Source: DATHZQ01 sp035458525 (GTDB lineage: Bacteria; Actinomycetota; Acidimicrobiia; Spongiisociales; UBA5794). From it: a stretch of DNA of 18,547 nucleotides. The notes beneath the pieces were generated by a model, which did no database searches, was not told where the DNA came from, and saw only the letters and a list, made by a program, of their open reading frames with translations. The DNA lies in contig DATHZQ010000031.1 in assembly GCA_035458525.1 (NCBI GenBank), forward strand, positions 1 to 18,547, in the 5' to 3' direction. Made by a program: the position numbers and the translations under genes. Below, one piece after another: positions 6,716 through 13,888 of the stretch. Position 1 is the first letter of the stretch; the number at the start of each line of letters is the position of its first letter.

Positions 6716-8140
6716 TCAGCGAAACGTCTTGCGGAGTGCCGTCCTGGCGGCATGGAATCCACACATCCCGTGGGTACCTGCTCCCGGCGCCGTCGCCGAC
6801 GAGCACAGGTAGACGTTGTCGAGCGGCGTTGCGTGGGGGAAGGGGCTGAAGCGAGGCCGGGCGACGATCTGCCGAATCGTGGCGGCGCCTCCGCCAATTG
6901 CACCGCCGACGTTGTTGGGGTTGTATCGCTCGTATGCCGCGGGGCCCATGGAGTGGGCGGCGAGAATGGTGTCGCGGAAGCTCGGTGCAAACCGTTCGAT
7001 CTGGGCGGTGATTGCTTCGGTTGCGTCGCCGTCCCATCCCGAGGGAACATGGCAGTACGCCCACACGACGTGGCCGCCATCCGGCGCCCGTGTCTCATCG
7101 AAGAGGGTTGGCTGGGTGAGGAGCACGAACGGGCGATCGGCAGCTCGACCTTCCCACGGAGCCGCCTCGGCCACCGCAATGTCTTCGAGGGAGCCGCCGA
7201 CGTGCACGGTGGCGCTTCGCTGCACTTGCGGGTCTTCCCACGGCACGGGGTTGCTCAGCGCAAAGTCGACTTTGAAGCTTCCCGGGCCGTACTCCCACCT
7301 CCGCAGCCTGCGCTTGGCTGGCGCCGACAACCGGTCCGCTGCCAGGTCGGCGAGCTGGTCCGGCATGACGTCGAGCAGTACTGCAGCTGCCGTCGGGAGC
7401 TCGTCGAGTGATTTGACCCAGTGCCCGGTACGGATCTCGCCGCCCAGCTCCACGAGGTATGCCCCCATGGCATCGGTGAGCGCCGCCGACCCGCCCTTGG
7501 CGATGGGCCAGCCCACCGCGTGTCCGGCCAGACCCAGCGCGATCCCGACACCGTTGGTTGCGGCCCGATCGAGGGGCAGGATCGAATGGGCGGCCAGGCC
7601 GGCGAGCAATGCACGGGCCTCCACGGTGTCGAACCGCTCGGCGAAGCGAACCGCCGATTGCAGCGCCATCACACCGAAGCGTGCCGTCGTCAGCGGGTGG
7701 CTGGGCAGGCGGAGCAGCGGGCCAAGGATGGCGGGGGCGATGTCGCCGAAGCGATCCGCAAGTGCGGAGAACGCCGCCACGTACTCGTTGGCGTCGCGGC
7801 CCAACTGCGACGAGGTGTCTTCGACCGACCTCTCGAGGAGGACTGCGGCGCGTCCGTCCAGCGGGTGGGCGACGGCGGCCGGTGGGTTGATCCACTCCAA
7901 GCCGTGGTCGGCAAGGGGGAGACCCGCAAGGAACGGCGAGCCGATGGCGAAGGGATGGGCAGCCGAGCAGACATCGTGGAGGTAGCCGGGAAGCGTCAGC
8001 GTCGCGGTCCGAGTGCCGCCGCCGATCGCGTCTGCCCCCTCGATCACGAGCACGGCGAGGTCGTTACGGGCGAGCTCGATGGCGGCAGCGAGACCGTTCG
8101 GCCCCGAGCCGACGATCACTGCGTCGTAGCGCTCCGACAT
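6716..8140 (-). CDS. FAD-dependent oxidoreductase, phytoene desaturase (CrtI)-like
   Basis: The 474-residue flavoprotein starts with the dinucleotide-binding motif VIVGSGPNGLAAA (8-20), an acidic strand end VIEGAD (32-37) and the GGGTRT motif (40-45). It ends with the FAD motif SSATAPGAGTHGMCG, as in CrtI-type desaturases and other phytoene dehydrogenase-related proteins (COG1233). The middle is the variable substrate domain. No carotenoid genes are adjacent, so the substrate is unknown; many proteins of this group are not carotenoid enzymes. Start choice: ATG at 8140 has TAGGGT exactly 7 nt upstream, suggesting a leaderless mRNA, and puts the GxGxxG motif at the usual place. An upstream GTG-type extension would add only basic residues. 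A hairpin at 8172-8204 separates it from the thioredoxin gene upstream. Confidence 0.88.
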   Translation of the reverse strand: MSERYDAVIVGSGPNGLAAAIELARNDLAVLVIEGADAIGGGTRTATLTLPGYLHDVCSAAHPFAIGSPFLAGLPLADHGLEWINPPAAVAHPLDGRAAVLLERSVEDTSSQLGRDANEYVAAFSALADRFGDIAPAILGPLLRLPSHPLTTARFGVMALQSAVRFAERFDTVEARALLAGLAAHSILPLDRAATNGVGIALGLAGHAVGWPIAKGGSAALTDAMGAYLVELGGEIRTGHWVKSLDELPTAAAVLLDVMPDQLADLAADRLSAPAKRRLRRWEYGPGSFKVDFALSNPVPWEDPQVQRSATVHVGGSLEDIAVAEAAPWEGRAADRPFVLLTQPTLFDETRAPDGGHVVWAYCHVPSGWDGDATEAITAQIERFAPSFRDTILAAHSMGPAAYERYNPNNVGGAIGGGAATIRQIVARPRFSPFPHATPLDNVYLCSSATAPGAGTHGMCGFHAARTALRKTFR

Positions 8141-8147
8141 CCTTGGA

Positions 8148-8153
8148 ACCCTA
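8148..8153 (-). promoter_or_regulatory. -10 element of the FAD oxidoreductase gene (leaderless)
   Basis: TAGGGT on the minus strand, 7 nt before the ATG at 8140. No -35 is apparent. It lies just downstream of the thioredoxin hairpin, so this gene likely has its own transcript. Confidence 0.45.
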
Positions 8154-8171
8154 GGAGTCGCTCGTGACGCG

Positions 8172-8204
8172 ATCGAGCCGGGCACGCAAGCGGCCCGGCT
8201 CGAT
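8172..8204 (-). terminator. Hairpin behind the thioredoxin gene
   Basis: ATCGAGCCGGGC (8172-8183) pairs perfectly with GCCCGGCTCGAT (8193-8204): a 12-bp GC-rich stem with a 9-nt loop, starting 20 nt past the thioredoxin stop. There is no U-tract, which is common for high-GC actinobacterial terminators. Confidence 0.65.
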
Positions 8205-8224
8205 GCGTTGGTGCTTTGTTCAGC

Positions 8225-8674
8225 TCAGGCGTGATCGTGCGCCTTGTGGTCGTGGCCCTCGTGGTCGTGGCCCTCGTGGTCGTGGCCTTCGTGATCGTGG
8301 CCTTCGTGGTCGTGATCCTCATGCTCGTCGATCTGGCGCCGCACGTCGTCCATGTCGAGTTCCATCGCCTGGTCGATGAGCCCGGTGAGGGCCTGCTCCG
8401 GCAGTGCGCCAGGCTGGGAGAAGATCCCGATCTGATCACGGAAGATCATCAACGTGGGGATCGACCGGATCTGGAAGTACTGCGACAGCTCTGGCTCGGC
8501 CTCGGTGTCGACCTTGGCGAACACGGCGTCGGGATACTGCTCCGACACCTTCTCGTAGACGGGCGCGAACGACTTGCACGGGCCGCACCATTCCGCCCAG
8601 AAATCGACGAGCACGGTGCCGTTGTCGACGATCGTCTGCTCGAAGGTGTCCTTGGTGAGTTCAACCGTTGCCAC
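8225..8674 (-). CDS. Thioredoxin with a histidine-rich C-terminal tail
   Basis: Residues 1-107 form an ordinary cytoplasmic thioredoxin: DFWAEWCGPCK with the active site WCGPC at 29-33, VDTEAEPEL (56-63) and the cis-proline in SIPT (P73). It would reduce protein disulfides. The tail from about residue 117 to 149 is unusual: four HDHEG repeats (121-140), then HDHKA and HDHA, giving 13 histidines among the last 32 residues with many acidic ones. Such a tail could bind Ni, Zn, Cu or haem; this is inference from composition. The start is GTG with GGGAG a few bases upstream and no signal peptide. The gene is divergent from the ccm operon with 164 bp between starts, which suggests but does not prove a link to cytochrome c or metal homeostasis. 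A clear hairpin follows the stop. Confidence 0.93.
   Translation of the reverse strand: MATVELTKDTFEQTIVDNGTVLVDFWAEWCGPCKSFAPVYEKVSEQYPDAVFAKVDTEAEPELSQYFQIRSIPTLMIFRDQIGIFSQPGALPEQALTGLIDQAMELDMDDVRRQIDEHEDHDHEGHDHEGHDHEGHDHEGHDHKAHDHA
8240..8314 (-). repeat. Five 15-bp tandem repeats encoding HDHEG/HDHKA
   Basis: The 3' part of the thioredoxin gene is a 15-bp unit repeated five times with few changes, each unit encoding HDHEG (the last HDHKA). Near-identity at the DNA level points to recent expansion by slippage, and copy number may vary between strains. Confidence 0.85.
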
Positions 8675-8825
8675 TTGCCACTCCCTGAAATCTCTGCGCG
8701 CCGCGCTACCGGCGTTGTCGTGTCCGCTCCGTGCAACGCCATCAGGGCGAGGATATTCCGCGATCTGAATACATCTGCGTCGGAAGCATGGCAGGCCTGA
8801 GCGCAGGCCGATTGCTCAGCACACG

Positions 8826-8831
8826 TACACT
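8826..8831 (+). promoter_or_regulatory. -10 element of the ccm operon (leaderless)
   Basis: TACACT is followed by 7 nt and the GTG start of ccmA at 8839, with no Shine-Dalgarno in between. No clear -35 is seen 16-18 bp upstream. Confidence 0.45.
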
Positions 8832-8838
8832 TTGCTCC

Positions 8839-9483
8839 GTGGCACCAGCTTCGCAAATCGTTGAGCTGCGGGACGTCGCCATCCGCATCGGGGCGACGCC
8901 GGTTCTGCGCGACCTCGACCTGACGATCGGCCCCGGCGAGGTGGTCGGGCTGTTCGGGGGCAACGGAGCCGGCAAGACGACTCTGCTGCGCCTTCTGGCA
9001 ACCCAGCTGCGGCCAACCTCTGGCTCTGCGACTGTGCTTGGTTCCGACCTCGCCGGCGAGGGCCGGCTCGACGTGCGCAGCCGGATCGGGTTCATCGGGC
9101 ACACGCCTGCGCTGTATCCCGAGCTGACGTTGCGCGAGAACCTGGCGTTCGCCGCTGCCGTCACCGGTCACAGCGGTGGCGAGGTGGATGCGGCCCTGGC
9201 AACCGTCGGCTTGGCGGCCGCCGCCGACCGCCCCGTCAATGCCTGCTCCTATGGCATGCAGCGGCGCACCGAGTTCGCCCGGGAGCTCATGCTCGAACCG
9301 GAGCTGATCCTGCTCGACGAGCCGCATTCGGCGCTCGACGTTGCGGCATCCGACCTCGTGTCGCACCTCACCGACGACGTCGTGGCCCGGGGTGGGGCGG
9401 CTTTGCTGGTCTCCCACGACAGGGAACGGGTCGAGAAGCTGGTCGGGCGCAGCCTCGACTTGCGGGGAGGCACGCTGGCGTGA
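8839..9483 (+). CDS. ccmA: CcmA, ATPase of the CcmABCD haem-handling ABC complex
   Basis: The 214-residue ABC ATPase powers release of holo-CcmE from CcmC/CcmD in System I cytochrome c maturation. Motifs are Walker A GGNGAGKTT (40-48), GHTPAL (87-92, the CcmA-type GHxP version of the Q-loop), Walker B LILLDEP (156-162), D-loop SALD (164-167) and switch His193 (LVSHD). The signature is CSYGMQRR (136-143) instead of the usual LSxGQxxR form, so the conserved Gln is a Met. Start: GTG at 8839 lies 7 nt after TACACT; an in-frame ATG at 8788 would precede that promoter. It is the first gene of a nine-gene overlapping operon, and its stop overlaps the ccmB start (GTGA). Its identity as CcmA rather than a generic ABC ATPase rests mainly on this context. 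Confidence 0.92.
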   Translation: MAPASQIVELRDVAIRIGATPVLRDLDLTIGPGEVVGLFGGNGAGKTTLLRLLATQLRPTSGSATVLGSDLAGEGRLDVRSRIGFIGHTPALYPELTLRENLAFAAAVTGHSGGEVDAALATVGLAAAADRPVNACSYGMQRRTEFARELMLEPELILLDEPHSALDVAASDLVSHLTDDVVARGGAALLVSHDRERVEKLVGRSLDLRGGTLA

Positions 9484-10157
9484 GCACCCAGGTGGCGTTG
9501 TGGCCGCAGATCCGGGCCGTCGCCGGGAGGGATCTCCTGCGGGAGCGGCGCCGCGGCGAGGTGACTTGGGTCACCCTGCCGTTCGGTGCCATCGCGCTGC
9601 TGCTCATACCGCTTGCCATCGGCATCGATGCACCGACGCTACGCAACATCGGCCCTGGTCTGTACTGGATCGTGGTGCTGTTGTTCGGGGTGCTGGTCAC
9701 GGTCCGTCGGACCGGGGCGGCGAGTGACGCCGACAGCGCGCTGTCGGCCCGGCTCGGCATCGACCCGGGGGCTGCGTTCATCGGCAAATCGCTGGCGAAC
9801 CTCGGCTTGCTGCTGGCATTCCAGATCGTCGTCGGCGCCGTTGCGGTCGTTCTGTACGACATCCCGCTCGATCGATGGCCATGGCTCTTCGTGATCATTC
9901 CCGCAGCCGGCGTCGGTCTTGCGCTGCTCGGCACGCTGGCCGGGAGCATCGCCGCAGGGAGTGGGGGCAGCAATCTGGTGCCGTTCCTGGTCGCCCCGCT
10001 CGCCATACCGCTGCTGCTCGGGGCGACGCAGGCGCTCGATGCCGACTTGAGCGATGGCAACGGTATCCTGGCCTGGGTGCTGTTGATGCTCTTCGTGGAC
10101 CTCGTGCTCGCCGTCGTCGGAGTGCTCACGGCCCGCCCCCTCCAGGAGACCCAATGA
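9480..10157 (+). CDS. ccmB: CcmB, membrane subunit of the haem-handling ABC complex
   Basis: The 225-residue integral membrane protein has about six hydrophobic segments. The N-terminus carries the basic cytoplasmic stretch RDLLRERRRGE (17-27), as in CcmB proteins, and a conserved PLAIPLLLGATQ segment lies in the C-terminal third. CcmB pairs with CcmA as the permease-type subunit; with CcmC and CcmD they drive release of haem-loaded CcmE. The GTG start overlaps the ccmA stop by 4 nt and the stop overlaps the ccmC start by 4 nt, indicating translational coupling. The length is typical for the family. Confidence 0.93.
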   Translation: MSTQVALWPQIRAVAGRDLLRERRRGEVTWVTLPFGAIALLLIPLAIGIDAPTLRNIGPGLYWIVVLLFGVLVTVRRTGAASDADSALSARLGIDPGAAFIGKSLANLGLLLAFQIVVGAVAVVLYDIPLDRWPWLFVIIPAAGVGLALLGTLAGSIAAGSGGSNLVPFLVAPLAIPLLLGATQALDADLSDGNGILAWVLLMLFVDLVLAVVGVLTARPLQETQ

Positions 10158-10891
10158 CCGGCAGCCAGCAGACTGCGCAGCGACGTTCGTGGCTCGATAC
10201 CGCGGCGCTCGTCGCTCTCGTCGGCTCGCTCGGCATGGCGTTCCTGACCCCGGCCGAAGCCACCCAGGGCAACGTGGCCCGTCTCTTCTACATCCATGTG
10301 CCGTCGATCCTCGTGGCGTACCTGTGCTTCACCGTGACGCTCGTCGGCGGTGTGGCGTACCTCGTCACCAAGCGGCGCGGGTGGGACCACCTCGCCCTCG
10401 CTTCGGCAGAGGTTGGTGTGGTGTTCACCGGATTGACGATCGCCATCGGCATGATCTGGGCGAAGCCGACGTGGGGCGTCTACTGGACGTGGAGCGCCCG
10501 CCTCACGCTCACCGCCGTCCTCTTCTTCACGTACCTCGGCTACCTTGCCTTGCGGCGCGCCATCGAGGATCCAGGGGCCCGAGCCCAACGCGCCGCCGTC
10601 TTCGGCATCCTCTCGATTGCACTCATCCCGATCGTCCACTTCTCGGTGCTCTGGTGGCGCGACGTGCACCAACCGCCGACGCTGCTGCGCCCCGACGAGA
10701 TGCAAATGGACACGCCGTTGCTCCTGGCCTTCTACGCCGGGATGATCGCCTACGCCTTGGTCGCCGCCGCACTCATACGCCGCCGCTATCGACTCGCCGA
10801 TCTCGAGCACCGCGTCGAGGTGGCGACCCGTACGGGGAGCGGTGTCATCGCCGGCGATGCCGTGGCAGCCCCGACCCTGGAGGGACGCTGA
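10154..10891 (+). CDS. ccmC: CcmC, haem-binding membrane protein that loads CcmE
   Basis: The 245-residue protein has six predicted membrane helices. CcmC binds haem at a tryptophan-rich periplasmic loop with two flanking histidines and attaches it to CcmE. Both histidines are visible: H48 in FYIHVP and H172 in WWRDVHQPPT. The tryptophan-rich motif is present at about 102-118 (WAKPTWGVYWTWSARLT), but the canonical WGxxWxWD ends in Ser (WTWS) here, so the acidic residue is missing. It starts with an ATGA overlap with ccmB, and its stop overlaps the ccmD start by one base (TGATG). The last ~35 residues are a hydrophilic tail. Assignment is firm from motif and context. Confidence 0.95.
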   Translation: MTGSQQTAQRRSWLDTAALVALVGSLGMAFLTPAEATQGNVARLFYIHVPSILVAYLCFTVTLVGGVAYLVTKRRGWDHLALASAEVGVVFTGLTIAIGMIWAKPTWGVYWTWSARLTLTAVLFFTYLGYLALRRAIEDPGARAQRAAVFGILSIALIPIVHFSVLWWRDVHQPPTLLRPDEMQMDTPLLLAFYAGMIAYALVAAALIRRRYRLADLEHRVEVATRTGSGVIAGDAVAAPTLEGR

Positions 10892-11013
10892 TGGACGGCT
10901 GGGGTTGGGTCCTGTGGGGGTACGGCCTCGTGATCGTGGTGCTTGGCGTGTACGTGTGGTCCTTGGCGATGCGCACGAGGACGGCGCGACGGCGTCTCGA
11001 CGAGATCTCCTGA
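10891..11013 (+). CDS. ccmD: CcmD, small single-helix component
   Basis: The 40-residue peptide begins MDGWGWVLWGYGLVIVVLG, with one membrane helix (about 6-27) followed by a basic cytoplasmic tail (RTRTARRRLDE). CcmD proteins are this size and have this layout, and are needed for release of holo-CcmE from the ABC complex. The sequence is weakly conserved in general, so the call rests on size, topology and its place between ccmC and ccmE. It starts inside the ccmC stop codon and ends one base before the ccmE start codon. Confidence 0.88.
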   Translation: MDGWGWVLWGYGLVIVVLGVYVWSLAMRTRTARRRLDEIS

Positions 11014-11014
11014 G

Positions 11015-11428
11015 ATGCGTCGCTACTGGCGATTCGTGGTTCCGGCTGTGCTCATCGCGGTCGTGATCGCCGTGCTGCTGGTGACGCTGCAATCCAATCT
11101 GGTGTTCTTCAACACGCCGACTGAGCTCGTCGAGCAAGCGGCTGCCGACGACCGGATGCGTCTGGGGGGCGAGGTGGTCGAGGGCAGCGTCGTCGAAGGC
11201 AGCGACGGCGTGACGTTTGCGGTCACGGACGGGCGTGAGACCGTGCTGGTGGTACACACCGGTGCTCCGCAGGACCTCTTCCAGGAGGGTATCGGCGTCG
11301 TCGTCGAGGGCACCTGGGACGGGAGTGAATTCGTCAGTGATTCGATGATCGTCAGTCACGACGAGCAGTACCGCACCGAGGACGGGGACGTGTACGAGCC
11401 GGGTACGGACTACCAGGCCGACTCATGA
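11015..11428 (+). CDS. ccmE: CcmE, periplasmic haem chaperone
   Basis: The 137-residue protein has one N-terminal membrane anchor (about 6-26) and an extracytoplasmic OB-fold domain. CcmE covalently binds haem received from CcmC and passes it to CcmF. The haem-binding motif HxxxY is seen as HDEQY, with H115 and Y119, so this is the classical histidine form and not the CxxxY variant known from some archaea and other bacteria. Also visible are the strand LGGEVVEGSV (50-59) and the segment GIGVVVEGTW (92-101), which resemble the RxGGxV and Q/GxxVVxEG parts of the family. The tail after Y119 is short and acidic. It starts just after the ccmD stop, and its stop overlaps ccmF (ATGA). Confidence 0.95.
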   Translation: MRRYWRFVVPAVLIAVVIAVLLVTLQSNLVFFNTPTELVEQAAADDRMRLGGEVVEGSVVEGSDGVTFAVTDGRETVLVVHTGAPQDLFQEGIGVVVEGTWDGSEFVSDSMIVSHDEQYRTEDGDVYEPGTDYQADS

Positions 11429-13452
11429 CCGCACTCATCGGCATGGCTGCGCTGCTGGCCGCCCTCGCAGGTTCCGTGTGGCTGGCGCTGACCGGTGTCC
11501 AGGTGAGTCGGGGTGTGCTTCCCGCCGCGAAGTCGCGGGCGCCGGTGATGCTCCTGCTGGCAGGGGCCGTCGTCGCAATGCTCGTACTCGAGGCCGCACT
11601 GCTGAGCCACGACTTCTCCATTGCCTACGTCGCCCGCAACGCAGCGACGACGACACCGTTCGTCTTCCTTCTCGCCGCCGGATGGGCCGCCCTCGAGGGC
11701 AGCATCGTCCTGTGGGGTCTGGTGCTTGCGGTCTTCACGTACCTGGTCTGGCGCACCGTCGGCGAAGATGACGGACTCGGCGCCGGTGCGCTCGCAGTGA
11801 TGGGGATGGTCGGGATCTTCTGGTTCGGGCTGATGATCACCGTGGCCAACCCGTTCGAAGTCTGCATCGACGCGGCGGCCGTCGGCTGCAACGCCACGGC
11901 GTGGTCGCCGCTGGCCGCGAGCGTGGCCCCCGCCGAGGGCATCGGTCCCAACCCGCTGTTGCAGAACCACATCCTCATGGCCGTCCACCCGCCCATGCTC
12001 TACCTCGGCTACGTCGGGCTCACCGTGCCCTATGCGTTTGCCATGGCGGCGCTGGCCCGCGGCGACCGTGGCAAGACATGGCTCGATCGCACGCATCGCT
12101 GGTCGGTGATCGCCTGGGTGTTCCTCACCTTCGGGATCCTGCTCGGCGGCTGGTGGTCCTACGAGGTCCTCGGCTGGGGCGGCTACTGGGCCTGGGATCC
12201 GGTGGAGAACGCGGCCTTCCTGCCGTGGCTCGTTGCCACCGCCTTCATCCACTCGGCCGTGGTGCAACGGAGGCGCGGCATGTTGCAGGCGTGGAACTAC
12301 GCCCTCGTGATCGCGACGTTCGCCCTCACCATCCTCGGCACGTTTCTCACCCGTTCCGGCGTCATCGCGTCCGTGCACAGCTTCACCCAGTCGGCCGTGG
12401 GGCCCGCGCTGCTCGGCTTCCTCGGCGTGGTCGTCGTTGGCTCGCTGGCGTTGTTCGCCATTCGGCTTCCCACGATTGCCTCGTCCCCCCGGCTCGAATC
12501 GTTGTCGAGCCGGGAAGGTGTCTTCCTGCTCAACAACCTGCTGCTCACGCTGTTTGCGTTCACGGTGCTCGTCGGCACGATGTACCCGTTGCTCGTCGAG
12601 GCCTTCTCGGGCAGGCAGGTGTCGGTGGGCCGGCCGTTCTTCGATCGAGTGACCCTGCCCATTGCCTTTGCGTTGCTGCTGGCGATGGGCATCGGACCGA
12701 TCGCTCCTTACCGCGTGGCCAGCAGTGCCGTGGTTTGGGAGCGCATCCGCACGCCGCTGCGCATCGCCCTGGTCGTCGGCGCCGGCGCCGTCGTCGTCGG
12801 AGTGCGCTCCGTGCCGACGGTGATCATCGTGGTCCTCGGCGCATTCGTGATCGGGGTCATCGTCCGCCATTTCTGGCAGCAGCTCGGATTGCGCCGCAAC
12901 GACGGATCTCGCGCTGCGGCGGCGACAGGGATCCTGCGCAGGGACCCCGGGTACTGGGGTGGCCAGATCGCCCACATCGGGTTTGCGCTCGTTGCGGTCG
13001 CGATCGCCGCTTCGACCGCGCTGGCGATGCGTGCGGAGATCCGGCTCGCCGAGGGGGAGCGAGTGGTGGTCGATGACTACTGCGTGGCCTACGACGGGCC
13101 GTTCGTGCGCACCGAGACCAACCGGCGAGTCGAGGGTGCGTCGCTCACTCTCTACCGCGCCGACTGCACCACCGAGGTGCGCACGATGGAGCCGCGGCTC
13201 AATCGCTACCCCAACTCGACGCAGGCCGTGGCCACGCCCGACGTGCGCACCGGGCTGGTCGAGGACGTCTACGTGTCGCTGGCCGGAGGCGGCGCCGAGG
13301 AGATCGTGCTGGACGTTTTCGTCTTCCCGATGATGTGGTTGCTGTGGGGCGGCGGCATGGTGGTCGTGGCCGGAGGCGTGTGGTCGGTGGCCGCGCGCAA
13401 ACCGGAGCGCGGCGTCATGTCGGAAGCGCGGGTGGCGGTGCGCGATGGCTGA
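11425..13452 (+). CDS. ccmF: CcmF, cytochrome c haem lyase core subunit
   Basis: The 675-residue polytopic protein has about 14-15 membrane helices. It takes haem from CcmE and attaches it to apocytochrome c together with CcmH. The WWD domain is clear at 241-259 (GGWWSYEVLGWGGYWAWDP), followed by ENAAFLPW. Candidate haem-ligand histidines are H188 (AVHPPMLYLGY) and H318 (SGVIASVHSF), with others nearby. Length fits the family (about 630-680). One oddity is an extracytoplasmic loop at about 146-172 that contains two cysteines (C147, C155), where many homologs have only a short Pro-rich segment. The late loop before the last helix also has two cysteines. The 4-nt overlap with ccmE and 8-nt overlap with ccmH suggest coupled translation. 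Confidence 0.96.
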   Translation: MTALIGMAALLAALAGSVWLALTGVQVSRGVLPAAKSRAPVMLLLAGAVVAMLVLEAALLSHDFSIAYVARNAATTTPFVFLLAAGWAALEGSIVLWGLVLAVFTYLVWRTVGEDDGLGAGALAVMGMVGIFWFGLMITVANPFEVCIDAAAVGCNATAWSPLAASVAPAEGIGPNPLLQNHILMAVHPPMLYLGYVGLTVPYAFAMAALARGDRGKTWLDRTHRWSVIAWVFLTFGILLGGWWSYEVLGWGGYWAWDPVENAAFLPWLVATAFIHSAVVQRRRGMLQAWNYALVIATFALTILGTFLTRSGVIASVHSFTQSAVGPALLGFLGVVVVGSLALFAIRLPTIASSPRLESLSSREGVFLLNNLLLTLFAFTVLVGTMYPLLVEAFSGRQVSVGRPFFDRVTLPIAFALLLAMGIGPIAPYRVASSAVVWERIRTPLRIALVVGAGAVVVGVRSVPTVIIVVLGAFVIGVIVRHFWQQLGLRRNDGSRAAAATGILRRDPGYWGGQIAHIGFALVAVAIAASTALAMRAEIRLAEGERVVVDDYCVAYDGPFVRTETNRRVEGASLTLYRADCTTEVRTMEPRLNRYPNSTQAVATPDVRTGLVEDVYVSLAGGGAEEIVLDVFVFPMMWLLWGGGMVVVAGGVWSVAARKPERGVMSEARVAVRDG

Positions 13453-13888
13453 GGTGCGCCGCTGGGCCGGCTGGGGGATCGCAGCGCTGGCTGTCGTGGT
13501 CATGCTCGTCGGGCTGCAGCCGGGGAACGCGGCACCCGTGGACGACACCGCCCGGGCGCAGGCGCTGGCGCAAAACCTACGCTGCCCGTTCTGCTCGGGT
13601 GAGTCGATCGCGGAAGCGCCCTCTCAGATCGCCCGGGACCTCGGGGCGTTCATCGCGGAGAAAGTCGACGAGGGTTGGACCGACGATGAGATCTACACGT
13701 TCTTCGAGTCCCGTTACGGCGAGCGGGTCCGGCTCGACCCCGCGTTCGCGGGATGGGGTGCCCTGTTGTGGCTTGCGCCGGTCGTGCTGCTCCTCGTCGG
13801 TGCGGCAGCGATCGTCTCGCGACGCCGCGTCGCTTACGAGGCCACGCCCGCTGCCGCGCCGGAACCGCAGTCGGTGGTGGAGGCATGA
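13445..13888 (+). CDS. ccmH: CcmH (CcmL-type), thiol-reducing subunit of the haem lyase
   Basis: The 147-residue protein has an N-terminal signal/anchor (about 10-28), a three-helix extracytoplasmic domain, and a second membrane helix (about 104-124). The redox motif LRCPFC (45-50) followed by SGESIAEA is diagnostic of the CcmH/CcmL/NrfF family, which reduces the CXXCH cysteines of apocytochrome c. Only the N-terminal (CcmL) domain is present; the TPR part that is fused in E. coli CcmH is the separate next gene here. The start overlaps the end of ccmF by 8 nt and the stop overlaps the next gene by 4 nt. Confidence 0.95.
   Translation: MAEVRRWAGWGIAALAVVVMLVGLQPGNAAPVDDTARAQALAQNLRCPFCSGESIAEAPSQIARDLGAFIAEKVDEGWTDDEIYTFFESRYGERVRLDPAFAGWGALLWLAPVVLLLVGAAAIVSRRRVAYEATPAAAPEPQSVVEA

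Noticed and set aside
8240..8314. Tandem 15-bp repeats as a regulatory iteron or satellite
   Set aside because: The repeats are in frame with the thioredoxin and encode a regular HDHEG tail, so coding explains them.
11015..11428. CcmE as the cysteine-type (CxxxY) variant
   Set aside because: The motif is HDEQY, so the haem-binding residue is histidine.
9368..13548. Long minus-strand open frames opposite the ccm genes (9368-11359 and 11410-13548)
   Set aside because: Their products are rich in Arg, His, Asp and Gly without domains or membrane segments. The plus strand has clear Ccm proteins in the same place. They are artefacts of high G+C content.
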